A stretch of 64,000 nt of DNA from Massilia sp. NR 4-1 (GTDB lineage: Bacteria; Pseudomonadota; Gammaproteobacteria; Burkholderiales; Burkholderiaceae_D): contig NZ_CP012201.1 of NCBI RefSeq assembly GCF_001191005.1, positions 4,278,001 through 4,342,000 of the forward strand, given 5' to 3'. Under the pieces are notes generated by a model, which worked only from the letters and a program-made list of their open reading frames with translations, had not been told where the DNA came from and ran no database searches. Both the position numbers and the translations under genes were made by a program. This document shows positions 25,662-35,395 of the stretch, piece by piece; positions within the stretch are counted from its first letter, which is position 1, and each line of letters opens with the position of its first letter.

Positions 25662-26982
25662 GCCGCGCTTTCTCGTCGCCAGGGACGGTGGTGGGTGGCT
25701 GGACGGCGAACACGCTCGGCGCACGCCGCACCGGCAAGGGCTTGGCGTCGCGCAGGCCGCGTTCGACCAGGATGCGGGTCACGACCATGGCCACCATCAG
25801 GTAATACGGCACATCGAAATAGGCCAGGCTGAGGAAGGCGCCGCCCACCATGAAGCCCAGCTGGCTCACTTGCAGCATGCGCGCCAGGTTGGCGGCCCAT
25901 TCGAATTCCGGCAGCCTGGCCGAGTTGCGGATGATCCAGCTGCCGGTGCGCCAGGTCAGGATCAGCAGCGTCAGATACAGCCACAGGCCGATCCAGCCAT
26001 GCTCGCCCAGGATCTGGAAGTAGATGCTGTGGGCGGCATGCACGTCTTCCGGAATCGGCGCATACCGGTGGAACACCTCGGGATCGTAGATTTCGAAACC
26101 GCCGCCGAAGAAGCGGTCGTTGGCCAGGTTGAACGCCATGCGCCAGGCATTGATGCGGCCCATGGCGGAGTCGTCTTCCTGATAGGTGTTGATGGTGTCG
26201 ATGCGCGCGTGCCATTGATCGGGCATGATCAGCAGCGCCACGGGAATGCACAGCACCAGCAAGCTGCCCATCACCGCCTTGTTCTTGCTCTTCAGCCAGA
26301 GGAAGAACATCATGGCGGCCATGGCGATGGCGGCGCCGCGCGAATACGAAGCGATCGAGGCGATGCCGCACAGGAGCATGGAGGCGATCATGGCGCGCTT
26401 GCCCCATTTGTGCTGGACCAGCGAGAGCAGGTAATACATCAGCGGAATGATCATGATCAGCGCCAGCGCGATCTCGTTGTTGCCGTCGATGAAGGTGCCG
26501 ATCGGCCCCCAGACCCGGTACTGGGCGCCGCTGCGGATGGTGAAGATGCCGCCCTTCACCCCGTAATAGCCGATCGACACCACCACCGTCCAGACCAGCC
26601 ACTCGATATGGCGCCGTTCCGTCACCAGCATGGCGACGACAATCGTCATGCCCATGATTTTCATCACCTTGATCCATTGCGTGCCAACCTGGTCGGGGTG
26701 AATGGCGAATAGCGCCGTCACACACATCCAGGCGATGAAGATTAAGAAAGTCCCGGTGACGGCCGTCAGCGGCATGCGGAATTTTTCGCGGTTGAACAGG
26801 ATGGACAGTACCATGGTGCCGGCGATAATCGCCGCAAAGGGGAAGTCGCGCGCGAAGCCCCAGCCTTGCGAGTGCGGATTCATTACACTGATCCAGATCC
26901 ACATCACCATGCCGAACCATGGACGCTTGAAGATATAGGGCAGCGATCCGAATACCAGCGCTGCAACGATAAAGTCCCTCAT
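25648..26982 (-). CDS. Putative O-glycosylation ligase, exosortase A-associated (Wzy/WaaL-like)
   Basis: This 444-residue membrane protein has about 11 helices and the O-antigen-ligase domain; the long periplasmic loop contains INAWRMAFNLANDRFFGGGFE and HAAHSIYFQILGEHGW (shown in part), with the conserved His. Members are found specifically in exosortase-A loci and are thought to polymerise glycan or transfer it to sorted proteins. Its position between a CapK-like gene and a deacetylase matches other XrtA operons. Confidence 0.9.
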   Translation of the reverse strand: MRDFIVAALVFGSLPYIFKRPWFGMVMWIWISVMNPHSQGWGFARDFPFAAIIAGTMVLSILFNREKFRMPLTAVTGTFLIFIAWMCVTALFAIHPDQVGTQWIKVMKIMGMTIVVAMLVTERRHIEWLVWTVVVSIGYYGVKGGIFTIRSGAQYRVWGPIGTFIDGNNEIALALIMIIPLMYYLLSLVQHKWGKRAMIASMLLCGIASIASYSRGAAIAMAAMMFFLWLKSKNKAVMGSLLVLCIPVALLIMPDQWHARIDTINTYQEDDSAMGRINAWRMAFNLANDRFFGGGFEIYDPEVFHRYAPIPEDVHAAHSIYFQILGEHGWIGLWLYLTLLILTWRTGSWIIRNSARLPEFEWAANLARMLQVSQLGFMVGGAFLSLAYFDVPYYLMVAMVVTRILVERGLRDAKPLPVRRAPSVFAVQPPTTVPGDEKARHEPV

Positions 26983-26991
26983 CTCTTTTCC

Positions 26992-28368
26992 TTACCTCGG
27001 CGCCGCGACCTTGCTGACCACATAGCGGAACTTGCCGGATTTCTCAGGTGCGATGGCGTCCACCTGCTGCACATCCACCTGCACGTCCGCGCCCAGGCGG
27101 GCCTTGAAGCCGCGTTCGATCCTGGCGCGCAGCTCCGCATCGAGCGGCGCTTCCAGCACCACCTGCACCTGGGTCAGCTCCAGGCTTTCCTGGCAAATGC
27201 GGAAAGCCTTCACCTGGGGCAGGTCGCGCAGTATATACACCAGCGCCAGTCCATGCATCACGGTGCCATCCCGGGCCACCAGGAAATCGGTGCTGCGCCC
27301 CTGTATCTCTTTCAGCAGCGGCAGGCCACGCCCGCAGCTGCAGGCCTTGGTATCGAGTACACCGATATCGCCGGTGCGGTAGCGGATGAAGGGATAGTCG
27401 CCGGTCGCCAGATGGGTGACGACGATTTCCCCTGCCTGGCCGCGCGGCAGCGGCTGGCCATCCGGGCCGACTGTCTCGACGATGATGTCTTCGGCCGTGA
27501 TGTGCATGCCACCGGCCGGGCATTGGTGGGCGATAAAGCCCGCATCGCGTCCGCCGTAACCGTTCGCCACAGGACAGCCGAAGGTGGATGAAATCTGCTC
27601 GCGCTGCTCGTCATACAGGCGTTCGGAGGTGACGAAAGCGACACGGATGCCCAGATCATTCATGCGCTGGCCGCGCGCCTTGGCGTGGCGCGCGATATGC
27701 GATAGCGCCGACGGGTAGCCAAACAGCATGCGCGGCCGGGTGGTGCGGATACGCTCGACAAAGCTATCCAGCTTGGTTTCCGACATTTCGAAAGCCGGCA
27801 GCAGGTGGGTGCGCAGCAGGCGGTCGCGCACCGCGCGCACGCGGTCCTGCGCGCCAAGCTCAATGGGCGAACCCCAGACCACGATTTCGGGATCGCCGAT
27901 ATCCACGTTCCACCAGCGCGTGGCGCGCCACTTGGCCGCGACGTCGTGGCTGACGCGCTCCTTGCCGATATAAAAAATCAGCGGCTCGCCGCTGGAGCCG
28001 CCCGTGTTGAAGCGCGCCAGGCCGACCGCGTCCTCCGCCTTGAGCCGGTCGGAATTGGCGCGGATCGTGGCCTTGTCCATCAAAGGCAGGCGCGCCAGAT
28101 CGGACAGTCCGTGCAGATCGCGCGCCGGGTCGAAACCAAGGCTGGCGAACAGCTCGCGGTAATACGGCACCTTGGACTGGGCGCGCAACAGCAGGCGTTT
28201 AAGACGCTGCAATTGCAGATCCTGCAGGCGCGGCTCGGGCCAGTACTGCGATTCCTCCATGCGCCGCCGCACGGCCACGCTGGCATGCTGCTTCATGCGC
28301 TCGTGCAGGGGGAAGATCAAGCCCGAGATCAAGGCGGTGTACAAAGCTGGTGCGGGACGGGGATTCAT
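26992..28368 (-). CDS. Phenylacetate-CoA ligase/CapK-like adenylating enzyme
   Basis: This 458-residue ANL-superfamily protein has the AMP-binding motif FNTGGSSGEPL and the downstream YRTGDIG hinge motif, plus a Cys pair (ACSCGRG) typical of the PaaK/CapK branch. In polysaccharide loci such proteins probably activate a carboxylic acid for attachment to sugar. It overlaps the preceding glycosyltransferase by 4 bp. Confidence 0.85.
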   Translation of the reverse strand: MNPRPAPALYTALISGLIFPLHERMKQHASVAVRRRMEESQYWPEPRLQDLQLQRLKRLLLRAQSKVPYYRELFASLGFDPARDLHGLSDLARLPLMDKATIRANSDRLKAEDAVGLARFNTGGSSGEPLIFYIGKERVSHDVAAKWRATRWWNVDIGDPEIVVWGSPIELGAQDRVRAVRDRLLRTHLLPAFEMSETKLDSFVERIRTTRPRMLFGYPSALSHIARHAKARGQRMNDLGIRVAFVTSERLYDEQREQISSTFGCPVANGYGGRDAGFIAHQCPAGGMHITAEDIIVETVGPDGQPLPRGQAGEIVVTHLATGDYPFIRYRTGDIGVLDTKACSCGRGLPLLKEIQGRSTDFLVARDGTVMHGLALVYILRDLPQVKAFRICQESLELTQVQVVLEAPLDAELRARIERGFKARLGADVQVDVQQVDAIAPEKSGKFRYVVSKVAAPR

Positions 28369-29477
28369 GGCTGGCTCAATGCTTTGGCGGCAGCGGGCTG
28401 CAACACGCTGCGATAGACCTGCAATAACTGGGGGCGCACGCTATGCCAGGTAAACTGCTGCACCATGCGCAGCCCCGCTTCGCGCAGCGCGGCGGCCAGC
28501 GCCGGCTCGGCGCACAGGCGCAGGACGGCGTCGGCCATCTGCTGCGGCGATTGCGGCGGCACCAGCAAGGCAGTGCGCTCATGTTCGACCAGATAAGGCA
28601 CGCCGCCCACATCGGTGCTGACCACGGCAACGCCGCTGGCCAGGGCTTCGAGCACGGAGTTCGGCGTGTTATCCACCAGACTGCAATTCAGCATCACATC
28701 GGCGTTGCGGTAGAGGACCGCCATGGCTTGCGGATCGACCCGGCCGGTGAAACTCACCGCATCGGCCACGCCCAGCCTGGCCGCCAGCGCTTCCAGTTCG
28801 GCGCGCAAGGGGCCGGAACCGGCGATCACCAGGCGCGCGGCGGGATGGCTGGCACGCACGATGGCGAAAACGTGCAGCGCGGTGGCATTGTCGTAGATCG
28901 GCTCCAGATTGCGCGACACCAGCAGGCGCGGGCCGGCGGCCGGCGCAGCGCCTGCATCGGCGCCGCGGAAGCGCTCCAGATTGACGATATTCGGCACGAT
29001 GGCCGCATCGACCTTGAACTTCGCGAACACGGCTTTCAGGAAACCGGAAGGCACGATCAGGGCGTCGGCACGTTTCAGACTGGGACGTACCCAGGCGATG
29101 GCGCCGTGCAGGAAGGTCTCCGCCTCGCCGCCCCGGTAATTCACCACCACGGGCTTGCCGCGCATGCGCGCGATCCAGATGGCGGGCGCCGCGAACAGAT
29201 GCCAGGACCAGCCGGAATTGGCCATCACGTGGAAGAGCTGCACGCGTCCCGCCGCCTGCCACAGCTGCGCCAGATAAGGCAGAAGGCGGAACAAGGCGCG
29301 CGCGCCTTTCAATCGCGCCGCCCAGGACGGCCGGTAAGGCGCATTGACCTGGATGGTCTCCACGTCCACGCCTTCAGCGCGCAGCAGCGAAGCCAGTTGC
29401 AAGGTCTGGTTTGCCATGCCGCCCGATGGCGGCGGCAGCGGCCCCACTAAAGCGATGCGCAGCGCCGCCGTAGTCAT
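28365..29477 (-). CDS. Glycosyltransferase family 4
   Basis: This 370-residue GT-B enzyme has the N-terminal acceptor loop LVGPLPPPSGGMANQT and the C-terminal donor motif ending in EALASGVAVVSTDVGG, with the conserved E-x7-E pair. It transfers a sugar from a nucleotide donor to the growing repeat unit on the cytoplasmic face. It overlaps both neighbours by 4 bp. Confidence 0.9.
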   Translation of the reverse strand: MTTAALRIALVGPLPPPSGGMANQTLQLASLLRAEGVDVETIQVNAPYRPSWAARLKGARALFRLLPYLAQLWQAAGRVQLFHVMANSGWSWHLFAAPAIWIARMRGKPVVVNYRGGEAETFLHGAIAWVRPSLKRADALIVPSGFLKAVFAKFKVDAAIVPNIVNLERFRGADAGAAPAAGPRLLVSRNLEPIYDNATALHVFAIVRASHPAARLVIAGSGPLRAELEALAARLGVADAVSFTGRVDPQAMAVLYRNADVMLNCSLVDNTPNSVLEALASGVAVVSTDVGGVPYLVEHERTALLVPPQSPQQMADAVLRLCAEPALAAALREAGLRMVQQFTWHSVRPQLLQVYRSVLQPAAAKALSQP

Positions 29478-30751
29478 GGCCGGCGCGCCTTGCCGACCAC
29501 GCCGCCATACACACGGCTGTAGCGCGCCACGCTGGCGGCCCAGCTACGCTCCGACTCGACGAAGCGGCGCCCCTGGGCACGCAGCTGCGGCCACAATGCC
29601 GGCGCGGCCAGCAGGGCCAGTACCTTGCCGGCCAGCGCCTGCGCGTCGCCGGCCGGGAACAGGATGCCGGTGCGGCCATCGTCGATCAGCTCCTTGTGGC
29701 CGCCGACATCGGAAGCCACCAGCAGGCGGCCTTGCGCCATCGCTTCCAGCGGCTTGAGCGGCGTCACCAGATCGGTCAGGCGCATCTTCAGGCGCGGATA
29801 GCACAGCACATCGATCAGGTTGTAATAGCGCTGTACTTCGGCATGCGGCACGCGGCCGGTGAAGATCACCTGGTCCGCAATCCCCAGCTCCTTCGCCTGC
29901 TGGCGCAGGTTCTGGTCCTGGGGACCGCCGCCCACCAGCAGCACGCGCGTATCCGGACGTTCAGCCAGCACCGCAGGCAAGGCCTGCAGCAGCACGTTCA
30001 GGCCTTCGTAAGCGTAGAAGGAGCCGATAAAGCCCAGCACCGTCTTGCCCTGCAGGCCAAGGCTGGCGGCCAGCGCCTCATCGCGTTCGCCATCGACGCT
30101 GAAATCGCCGATATCCACGGCGTTCGGGATGACCTCGACTTTTTGCGCCGGAATGCCGCGGCCCACGATCTCGCTGCGCAAGCCTTCGCAGATGGTGGTG
30201 GCGGCATCGACCCGTTTCAGCGCCCAGGTTTCCAGCGCCCGTGTCAGGCGGTAGCGCAAGCCCCATTCCTGGCTGGTGCCATGATCGACGGCGGCGTCTT
30301 CCCAGAAGGCGCGGATTTCATACACGACCGGAATGCCCAGTTGCTTGCCGACGCGTAGCGCGGCCACGGCGTTCAGCGCCGGCGAATGGGCGTGCAGGAT
30401 GTCGGGCCGCACTTCCTTCGCCACCTGCAGCAGGCGCCCGGCCAGACGGTCGATCACGGCCAGCTGGTTCAGCACCGGCAGGCGCGCCATCAACCCGGTG
30501 GCCGGTTCGGTGCGGTGGAAGGCCAGTCCGTCCACCGTTTCATGCGCGACGCTGACAGTGCCTTGTTTGGGGCTGGTGATATGGTGCGTCTCCCAGCCCA
30601 GCGCGCGCTGCTCCTGCAGAATGGAGCGGGTGCGGAAGGTATAACCGCTGTGCAGCGGGATCGAGTGATCCAGCACATGCAGGATGCGCAAGGGCTGACC
30701 CTGCGCGTGTTTCGGCTCGGCGGCCGTGCCTAGAAAATCGGAGGTACCCAT
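29474..30751 (-). CDS. Glycosyltransferase, exosortase A-associated
   Basis: This 425-residue GT4 enzyme contains RILHVLDHSIPLHSGYTFR, the N-terminal signature of the exosortase-A-associated glycosyltransferase family, and the donor motif PLKPLEAMAQGRLLVASDVGG (in part). The ATG at 30751, 2 bp after the upstream stop, was chosen because the longer frame reads through the 3' part of the amidotransferase gene. Confidence 0.92.
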   Translation of the reverse strand: MGTSDFLGTAAEPKHAQGQPLRILHVLDHSIPLHSGYTFRTRSILQEQRALGWETHHITSPKQGTVSVAHETVDGLAFHRTEPATGLMARLPVLNQLAVIDRLAGRLLQVAKEVRPDILHAHSPALNAVAALRVGKQLGIPVVYEIRAFWEDAAVDHGTSQEWGLRYRLTRALETWALKRVDAATTICEGLRSEIVGRGIPAQKVEVIPNAVDIGDFSVDGERDEALAASLGLQGKTVLGFIGSFYAYEGLNVLLQALPAVLAERPDTRVLLVGGGPQDQNLRQQAKELGIADQVIFTGRVPHAEVQRYYNLIDVLCYPRLKMRLTDLVTPLKPLEAMAQGRLLVASDVGGHKELIDDGRTGILFPAGDAQALAGKVLALLAAPALWPQLRAQGRRFVESERSWAASVARYSRVYGGVVGKARRP

Positions 30752-30753
30752 CG

Positions 30754-32649
30754 TCACGCCTGCATCTCTTTTCTCAGGAAGGCTTCGAACATCAGCAGCG
30801 TCCAGATCGGCGCGCTGTAATCGCGGCGGCCGGACTGGTGCTGCTCCACCATCTCGTTCAGGTAAGCCTGGTTGAAGATACCGGTAGCGGCCAGGCTCGG
30901 GCCCAGCAGCGAGCTGCGCACGCGCTCGCGCAACGGGCCGCGGAACCAGGCCGCCAGCGGCACGGCAAAGCCCTGCTTGCGGCGGTACAGGATATCGTTC
31001 GGCAGATAGCTTTCCATGCTCTTCTTGAACACGTACTTGCCTTCGCTGCCGTTCAGCTTCATCTCCGGCGGCAGGCCGGAAATCCACTCCACCAGCTTGT
31101 GGTCGAGCAGCGGCACGCGCACTTCCAGCGCATGGGCCATGCTGGCGCGGTCCACCTTGGTCAGGATGTCGCCCGGCAGATAGGTTTTCATGTCCAGATA
31201 CTGGATCAGCGAAAGCGGATCGTCGGTCGGCGCCTGGTCGGCGTGGGCGCGCATCACATCGATGGCTTTATAGCCCTGCAGGTCGGCGCGGAATTTGGGC
31301 GTGAACAGCTGCTGGCGCATCTGGTCGCTCATGATGGACACGCCGTGGAAATAGCCTTCCACCAGGTCGCGCGACAACGCTTCAAACGTGGTCTTGGCAC
31401 GGAACACGCGCGGCGCCCAGTCGGCCTTGGGATAAAGGCGTCCCAGGGTGCCGAACAGCGGCTTGCGCAAGCCGATGGGAATGCGGCCGCGCACGCGGTT
31501 TTCCGCCATGGCATAGCGGTAGCGGCGGTAGCCTGCCAGATTTTCGTCGCCGCCGTCGCCGGACAGGGCCACCGTCACGCGCTTGCGCGCCAGCTCGCAG
31601 ACGCGGTAGGTCGGGATCGCCGAACTGTCGGCATACGGTTCGTCGTACAGGTCGGCCAGGGTGTCGAGCAGGCCATAATCGTCGGTGTCCACCGTTTCGA
31701 CATGGTGATCGGTGCCGTATTGCTGCGCCACTTGCGCGGCGTAAGCCGATTCGTCAAAGGCCTTGTCCTTGAAGGCGATGGAGCAGGTATTCACCGGACC
31801 GTCGCTCAGGCCCGCCATCATTGCCACCACTGCGCTGGAGTCGACGCCGCCGGACAGGAATGCGCCCAGCGGCACTTCCGCCACCAGGCGGATTTTGACG
31901 GCTTCGCGCAGGCGCTCCACCAGTTCGCCCTCGGCATCGCCCAGGGTCATGCCGGCATGGCGCTTGAAGGGAACGTCCCAGAACTGCTGCGGCTCGGCCA
32001 GCGGCGCGCCGACTTTCTGCAGCAAGCGGAAGCCTGGCGACAGTTTCAATGCGCCCTTGTAAATCGTCTTCGGCTCCGGCACATAGCCATAAGCGAAATA
32101 ATCCTCCACCGCCTGCGGATCGATCTCGCGCGGCAGGCCATTCAACGACCGCAGGGCTTTCAGTTCAGAGCTGAAGACGAAGAAGCCGTCCGGCAGCATG
32201 GCGTAGTACATGGGTTTCACACCCATGCGGTCGCGCGCCAGGAACATGACCTGCTGGTTGCGGTCCCACAGGCCGAAGGCGAACATGCCGCGGAAATGCT
32301 CGACGCATTGTTCGCCCCACTGTTCCCAGGCGTGCACGATCACTTCGGTGTCGCTCTTGGTCTTGAAGGTGTGGCCGAGCGCTTTCAGCTCCGCCGTCAG
32401 CTCGCGGTAGTTGTAGATCTCGCCGTTGTAGCAGACCATCACGCTGCCATCCTCGTTGCCCAGCGGCTGCTGGCCCAGCGAGATGTCGATCACGGACAGG
32501 CGGCGGTGGCCGAAGCCGACACCGGGTTCCACATAGATATCGCCTTCGTCCGGACCGCGATGGTGCTGCGTATCGTTCATCCGGCGCAGCTGGTCCTGAT
32601 CGATCTCGCGTTTGCCGCGCGTGTCCAGGATGCCGACTATTCCACACAT
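30754..32649 (-). CDS. XrtA/PEP-CTERM system amidotransferase (asparagine-synthase family)
   Basis: This 631-residue class-II amidotransferase has the nucleophile Cys2 (MCGIVGIL), glutaminase-site residues in HRGPDEGD and NGEIYN, and the synthetase PP-loop FLSGGVDSSAVVAMM. It is the signature amidotransferase of exosortase-A operons and probably amidates a sugar acid of the exopolysaccharide using glutamine. The downstream glycosyltransferase gene follows after 2 bp. Confidence 0.94.
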   Translation of the reverse strand: MCGIVGILDTRGKREIDQDQLRRMNDTQHHRGPDEGDIYVEPGVGFGHRRLSVIDISLGQQPLGNEDGSVMVCYNGEIYNYRELTAELKALGHTFKTKSDTEVIVHAWEQWGEQCVEHFRGMFAFGLWDRNQQVMFLARDRMGVKPMYYAMLPDGFFVFSSELKALRSLNGLPREIDPQAVEDYFAYGYVPEPKTIYKGALKLSPGFRLLQKVGAPLAEPQQFWDVPFKRHAGMTLGDAEGELVERLREAVKIRLVAEVPLGAFLSGGVDSSAVVAMMAGLSDGPVNTCSIAFKDKAFDESAYAAQVAQQYGTDHHVETVDTDDYGLLDTLADLYDEPYADSSAIPTYRVCELARKRVTVALSGDGGDENLAGYRRYRYAMAENRVRGRIPIGLRKPLFGTLGRLYPKADWAPRVFRAKTTFEALSRDLVEGYFHGVSIMSDQMRQQLFTPKFRADLQGYKAIDVMRAHADQAPTDDPLSLIQYLDMKTYLPGDILTKVDRASMAHALEVRVPLLDHKLVEWISGLPPEMKLNGSEGKYVFKKSMESYLPNDILYRRKQGFAVPLAAWFRGPLRERVRSSLLGPSLAATGIFNQAYLNEMVEQHQSGRRDYSAPIWTLLMFEAFLRKEMQA

Positions 32650-33821
32650 GATGGGACCGCCCTTCTCAGTTTGATCTTACGTTCGCACAGGGTGTCGTAC
32701 AGCGCCTGGTAGCCGGCCACCATGGCCGCCATGCTGTACTTGCGCAGCACGCGCTCGCGGCCCGCCGCGCCATGGCGGGCGGCCAGCTCGGGCGCTGCCA
32801 CATATTGTTCCAGCGCCGCCGCCATGGCGGCTGGATCGGAAGGCGGCACCAGCAGGCCGGTAACGCCCTCCTCGATCACTTCGGGAATGCCGCCGACGCG
32901 CGTGCCCACCACGGGCAGGCCGCTGGCCATGGCTTCCAGCGCCGATCCCGGCGTGCCTTCGGCGATCGAGGACATGGCAAAGACGCTGAAGCTGCGCAGG
33001 ATGTCGGCCACGTCGGTGCGCGCACCGGGCAGCCAGACCGCATCCGCAATGCCGGCGGCACCGGCCTTGGCGCGCATGGCTTCCAGCAGCGGACCGTCGC
33101 CGACGATGGCCAGGCGCAGCGACGGCGCCAGGTCGGGACGGCGCTGGCGCAGCGCGATGAAGGCATCCATCAGCGTGGCATGGTCCTTCACGTCCTGCAC
33201 CCGGCCGACGGTGCCGATCACGGTCTGCCCATCGAAGAAGCGCGGCGTTTCGCCGCTGCCGCGCGGACGGAATTTTTCCGCATCGATGCCGTTCGCCAGC
33301 ATGCGGCTCTTATGCTCCGGTACGCCGATCACCTCGCGGTTCCAGTCTTCCATCGCGGCGGAATTGGCGTAGCAGCAGTCGTAGAAAGGCAGCATCAGGC
33401 GGCGCAACATATTGTGCTTGCGGTTGCTGCCATCGGGGTCGTTGGCGTCGCGGCCGTGGGCGCCGTTGACGCGCACCGGCACGCCGGCCAGCAGCGCGGC
33501 CGGCGCGTATTCGATGGCCGACAGGTTATAGCTGTGCAGCACCGCAGGCTGCAAGGCACGCAGCAGCTTCCACAAGGCCAGATGGGTATGCAGCGACAGG
33601 CCGGGCTGCTTGCCCAGCGCGTGCAGCTCCACGCCCGGCTTGCTGATCTTCTGCGCGAATTCGGGATTGAAACCGGTCAGGCAGACCACGGCATGGCGGT
33701 AGCGCTCCGCCGGCATGCGGTTGATGCGTTCCACCATCAGCGTTTCCAGACCGCCGAAGTCGAGGCGGTAGATCAGGTGGACGACGAGTGGGATCCCGTT
33801 CATGGCGGCGGCAGGCATCAT
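32637..33821 (-). CDS. PEP-CTERM/XrtA system glycosyltransferase (second of the locus pair)
   Basis: This 394-residue GT4 enzyme has the family start LVVHLIYRLDFGGLETLMVERINRM (in part) and the donor motif GSALEAMASGLPVVGTRVGG. The start ATGATG at 33819-33821 overlaps the exosortase stop, and its 3' end overlaps the amidotransferase start by 13 bp, showing tight coupling. It belongs to the glycosyltransferase family found only in XrtA loci. Confidence 0.93.
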   Translation of the reverse strand: MMPAAAMNGIPLVVHLIYRLDFGGLETLMVERINRMPAERYRHAVVCLTGFNPEFAQKISKPGVELHALGKQPGLSLHTHLALWKLLRALQPAVLHSYNLSAIEYAPAALLAGVPVRVNGAHGRDANDPDGSNRKHNMLRRLMLPFYDCCYANSAAMEDWNREVIGVPEHKSRMLANGIDAEKFRPRGSGETPRFFDGQTVIGTVGRVQDVKDHATLMDAFIALRQRRPDLAPSLRLAIVGDGPLLEAMRAKAGAAGIADAVWLPGARTDVADILRSFSVFAMSSIAEGTPGSALEAMASGLPVVGTRVGGIPEVIEEGVTGLLVPPSDPAAMAAALEQYVAAPELAARHGAAGRERVLRKYSMAAMVAGYQALYDTLCERKIKLRRAVPSCVE

Positions 33822-35395
33822 GGTTTCAGATTGGAGGCGAGCACGGTTTCCAGCGGAACCAGGCCGGTGGCGAGGAACTGGCGCATCGCGGCGCGCGCGG
33901 CGTCGGGATTCTCCTCATAGGGCGCGTAGAGCAGCACAATGGCGCCATCGTCGCGTCCCTTGAGCAGTTTCTGCTTCACCTGCAGCAGCTTGCCGCCGAA
34001 ATTGCTGACGGTATTCTGGCCATCGATCCAGTACCACTGCCATACCAGCAGGCGGCGCTCCCTCGGCCCATTCAGGGTGGATTCGCGCACGGCCAGCTGG
34101 CGGCCGCCGATGCTCTCGCTGCGTACGCTGGCGCCCATATCATGCCATGGCGACTTGTCGTCGCCCACCAGGCGGTTGCTGGAGCTGATCAGTTTTGAGC
34201 CTTCGTGCTGCTGGCGGAAGTAGAACAGTTCCAGGCCCAGCGGCTGGCCGGCCACGCTGTAGTGGCGGCCCAGATGGGCGTTGGCTTCGTTGATACCAGG
34301 CTTCCAGTCGGTGAACGGTTCGGCCGCTGCCACGGCTGGCTGGAAGCCGTTCAGCGCGGCGGCCGGTGCCTTGCCCTGCCCATGCTGCAGATAATAGGCA
34401 TAGGCGGGCCAGACGCCGATAGCCAGCGCCAGGCCCAGAGCCACGCCGGCCATGCGCACAGCAGGAACCATGCGCGGGCTGCGCGGCGCCGCCGCATCCG
34501 GCCCTGGCGCGGCCACCTCCTGATCCTGGCGCCAGAAACTGCCGACCCAGAACAACAGCAGCATCACCAGGCCGAAAAAGGCCCAGCCGTAAATCAGGTG
34601 GTCCACGCCGACCGCCATGGTCATGCCGCTCATATGGCCGATCATGACGATCATGTAGGCACGCGCGCCATTGGCGCCGATCGGTACCAGAATCGACGCC
34701 AGCACAAACAGGGCACGACGCCAGAAGGACCGGTAAGTCAGGTAGGCATACAGGCAGCCCAGGGTAATCGAGGAAATCAGGTAGCGCAGGCCGCTGCACG
34801 CTTCCACCACCGACCAGTCGCCGGAAGGGATGCTGAAATTATTCCCTTCACGCAGGACCGGGATGCCGGTAAGGCGCAAGGCGTCGACCGTGAAACTGGC
34901 CGTGACCTGGATCAACGGGTCGATCAGGCTTTCGCCCACAGGCACGCCAAACAGGATGAAAAACAGCGGGAAGGCGATGGCCTTGGCGACCTGCACGCCG
35001 AACAGGGCCAGCACGGTCAGGGGCAGCATGGCGGCAAAGGCGTACTGGCGCACGATCTGCACCTCACCCAATTCGGCCAGCAGCCAGCCCGCACCGCAGA
35101 CGGCCAATGCGGCCAGCGCCGGCAGATAAGGCTGTAGCGGCAAGGTGCGCAGCGTGGCGCGGCGCTGCCAGATCAGCCACAGGCTGATCGGCAGGATCAC
35201 ATAGCCATGGGCGAAGGTGCCGGAGCGCTCCCAGATCGCGGCGATGGACAGCGCGGTCTCGAAGTAAATCGCGAATGGCAGCAGCAGCGCGGCAAACGCA
35301 ATCGTCAGGCCGAGCGACGATACGGACGGGCCGGACGAGGGCAGTTTCCGCGCGACCGCCGGCTTGGTCTCGCTCGGGGAGGATACGGTATTCAT
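33818..35395 (-). CDS. xrtA: Exosortase A with fused EpsI domain
   Basis: This 525-residue polytopic membrane transpeptidase recognises and cleaves C-terminal PEP-CTERM signals. It has about eight helices, with the catalytic Cys in VVEACSGLRYL (Cys200), Arg in NGAR (Arg245) and His in VDHLIYGW (His266). The last 200 or so residues form the EpsI/DUF3485 domain, often fused in XrtA. The ATG at 35395 overlaps the upstream stop by 4 bp. A candidate substrate, a PEP-CTERM protein, is encoded at 51919. Confidence 0.96.
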   Translation of the reverse strand: MNTVSSPSETKPAVARKLPSSGPSVSSLGLTIAFAALLLPFAIYFETALSIAAIWERSGTFAHGYVILPISLWLIWQRRATLRTLPLQPYLPALAALAVCGAGWLLAELGEVQIVRQYAFAAMLPLTVLALFGVQVAKAIAFPLFFILFGVPVGESLIDPLIQVTASFTVDALRLTGIPVLREGNNFSIPSGDWSVVEACSGLRYLISSITLGCLYAYLTYRSFWRRALFVLASILVPIGANGARAYMIVMIGHMSGMTMAVGVDHLIYGWAFFGLVMLLLFWVGSFWRQDQEVAAPGPDAAAPRSPRMVPAVRMAGVALGLALAIGVWPAYAYYLQHGQGKAPAAALNGFQPAVAAAEPFTDWKPGINEANAHLGRHYSVAGQPLGLELFYFRQQHEGSKLISSSNRLVGDDKSPWHDMGASVRSESIGGRQLAVRESTLNGPRERRLLVWQWYWIDGQNTVSNFGGKLLQVKQKLLKGRDDGAIVLLYAPYEENPDAARAAMRQFLATGLVPLETVLASNLKP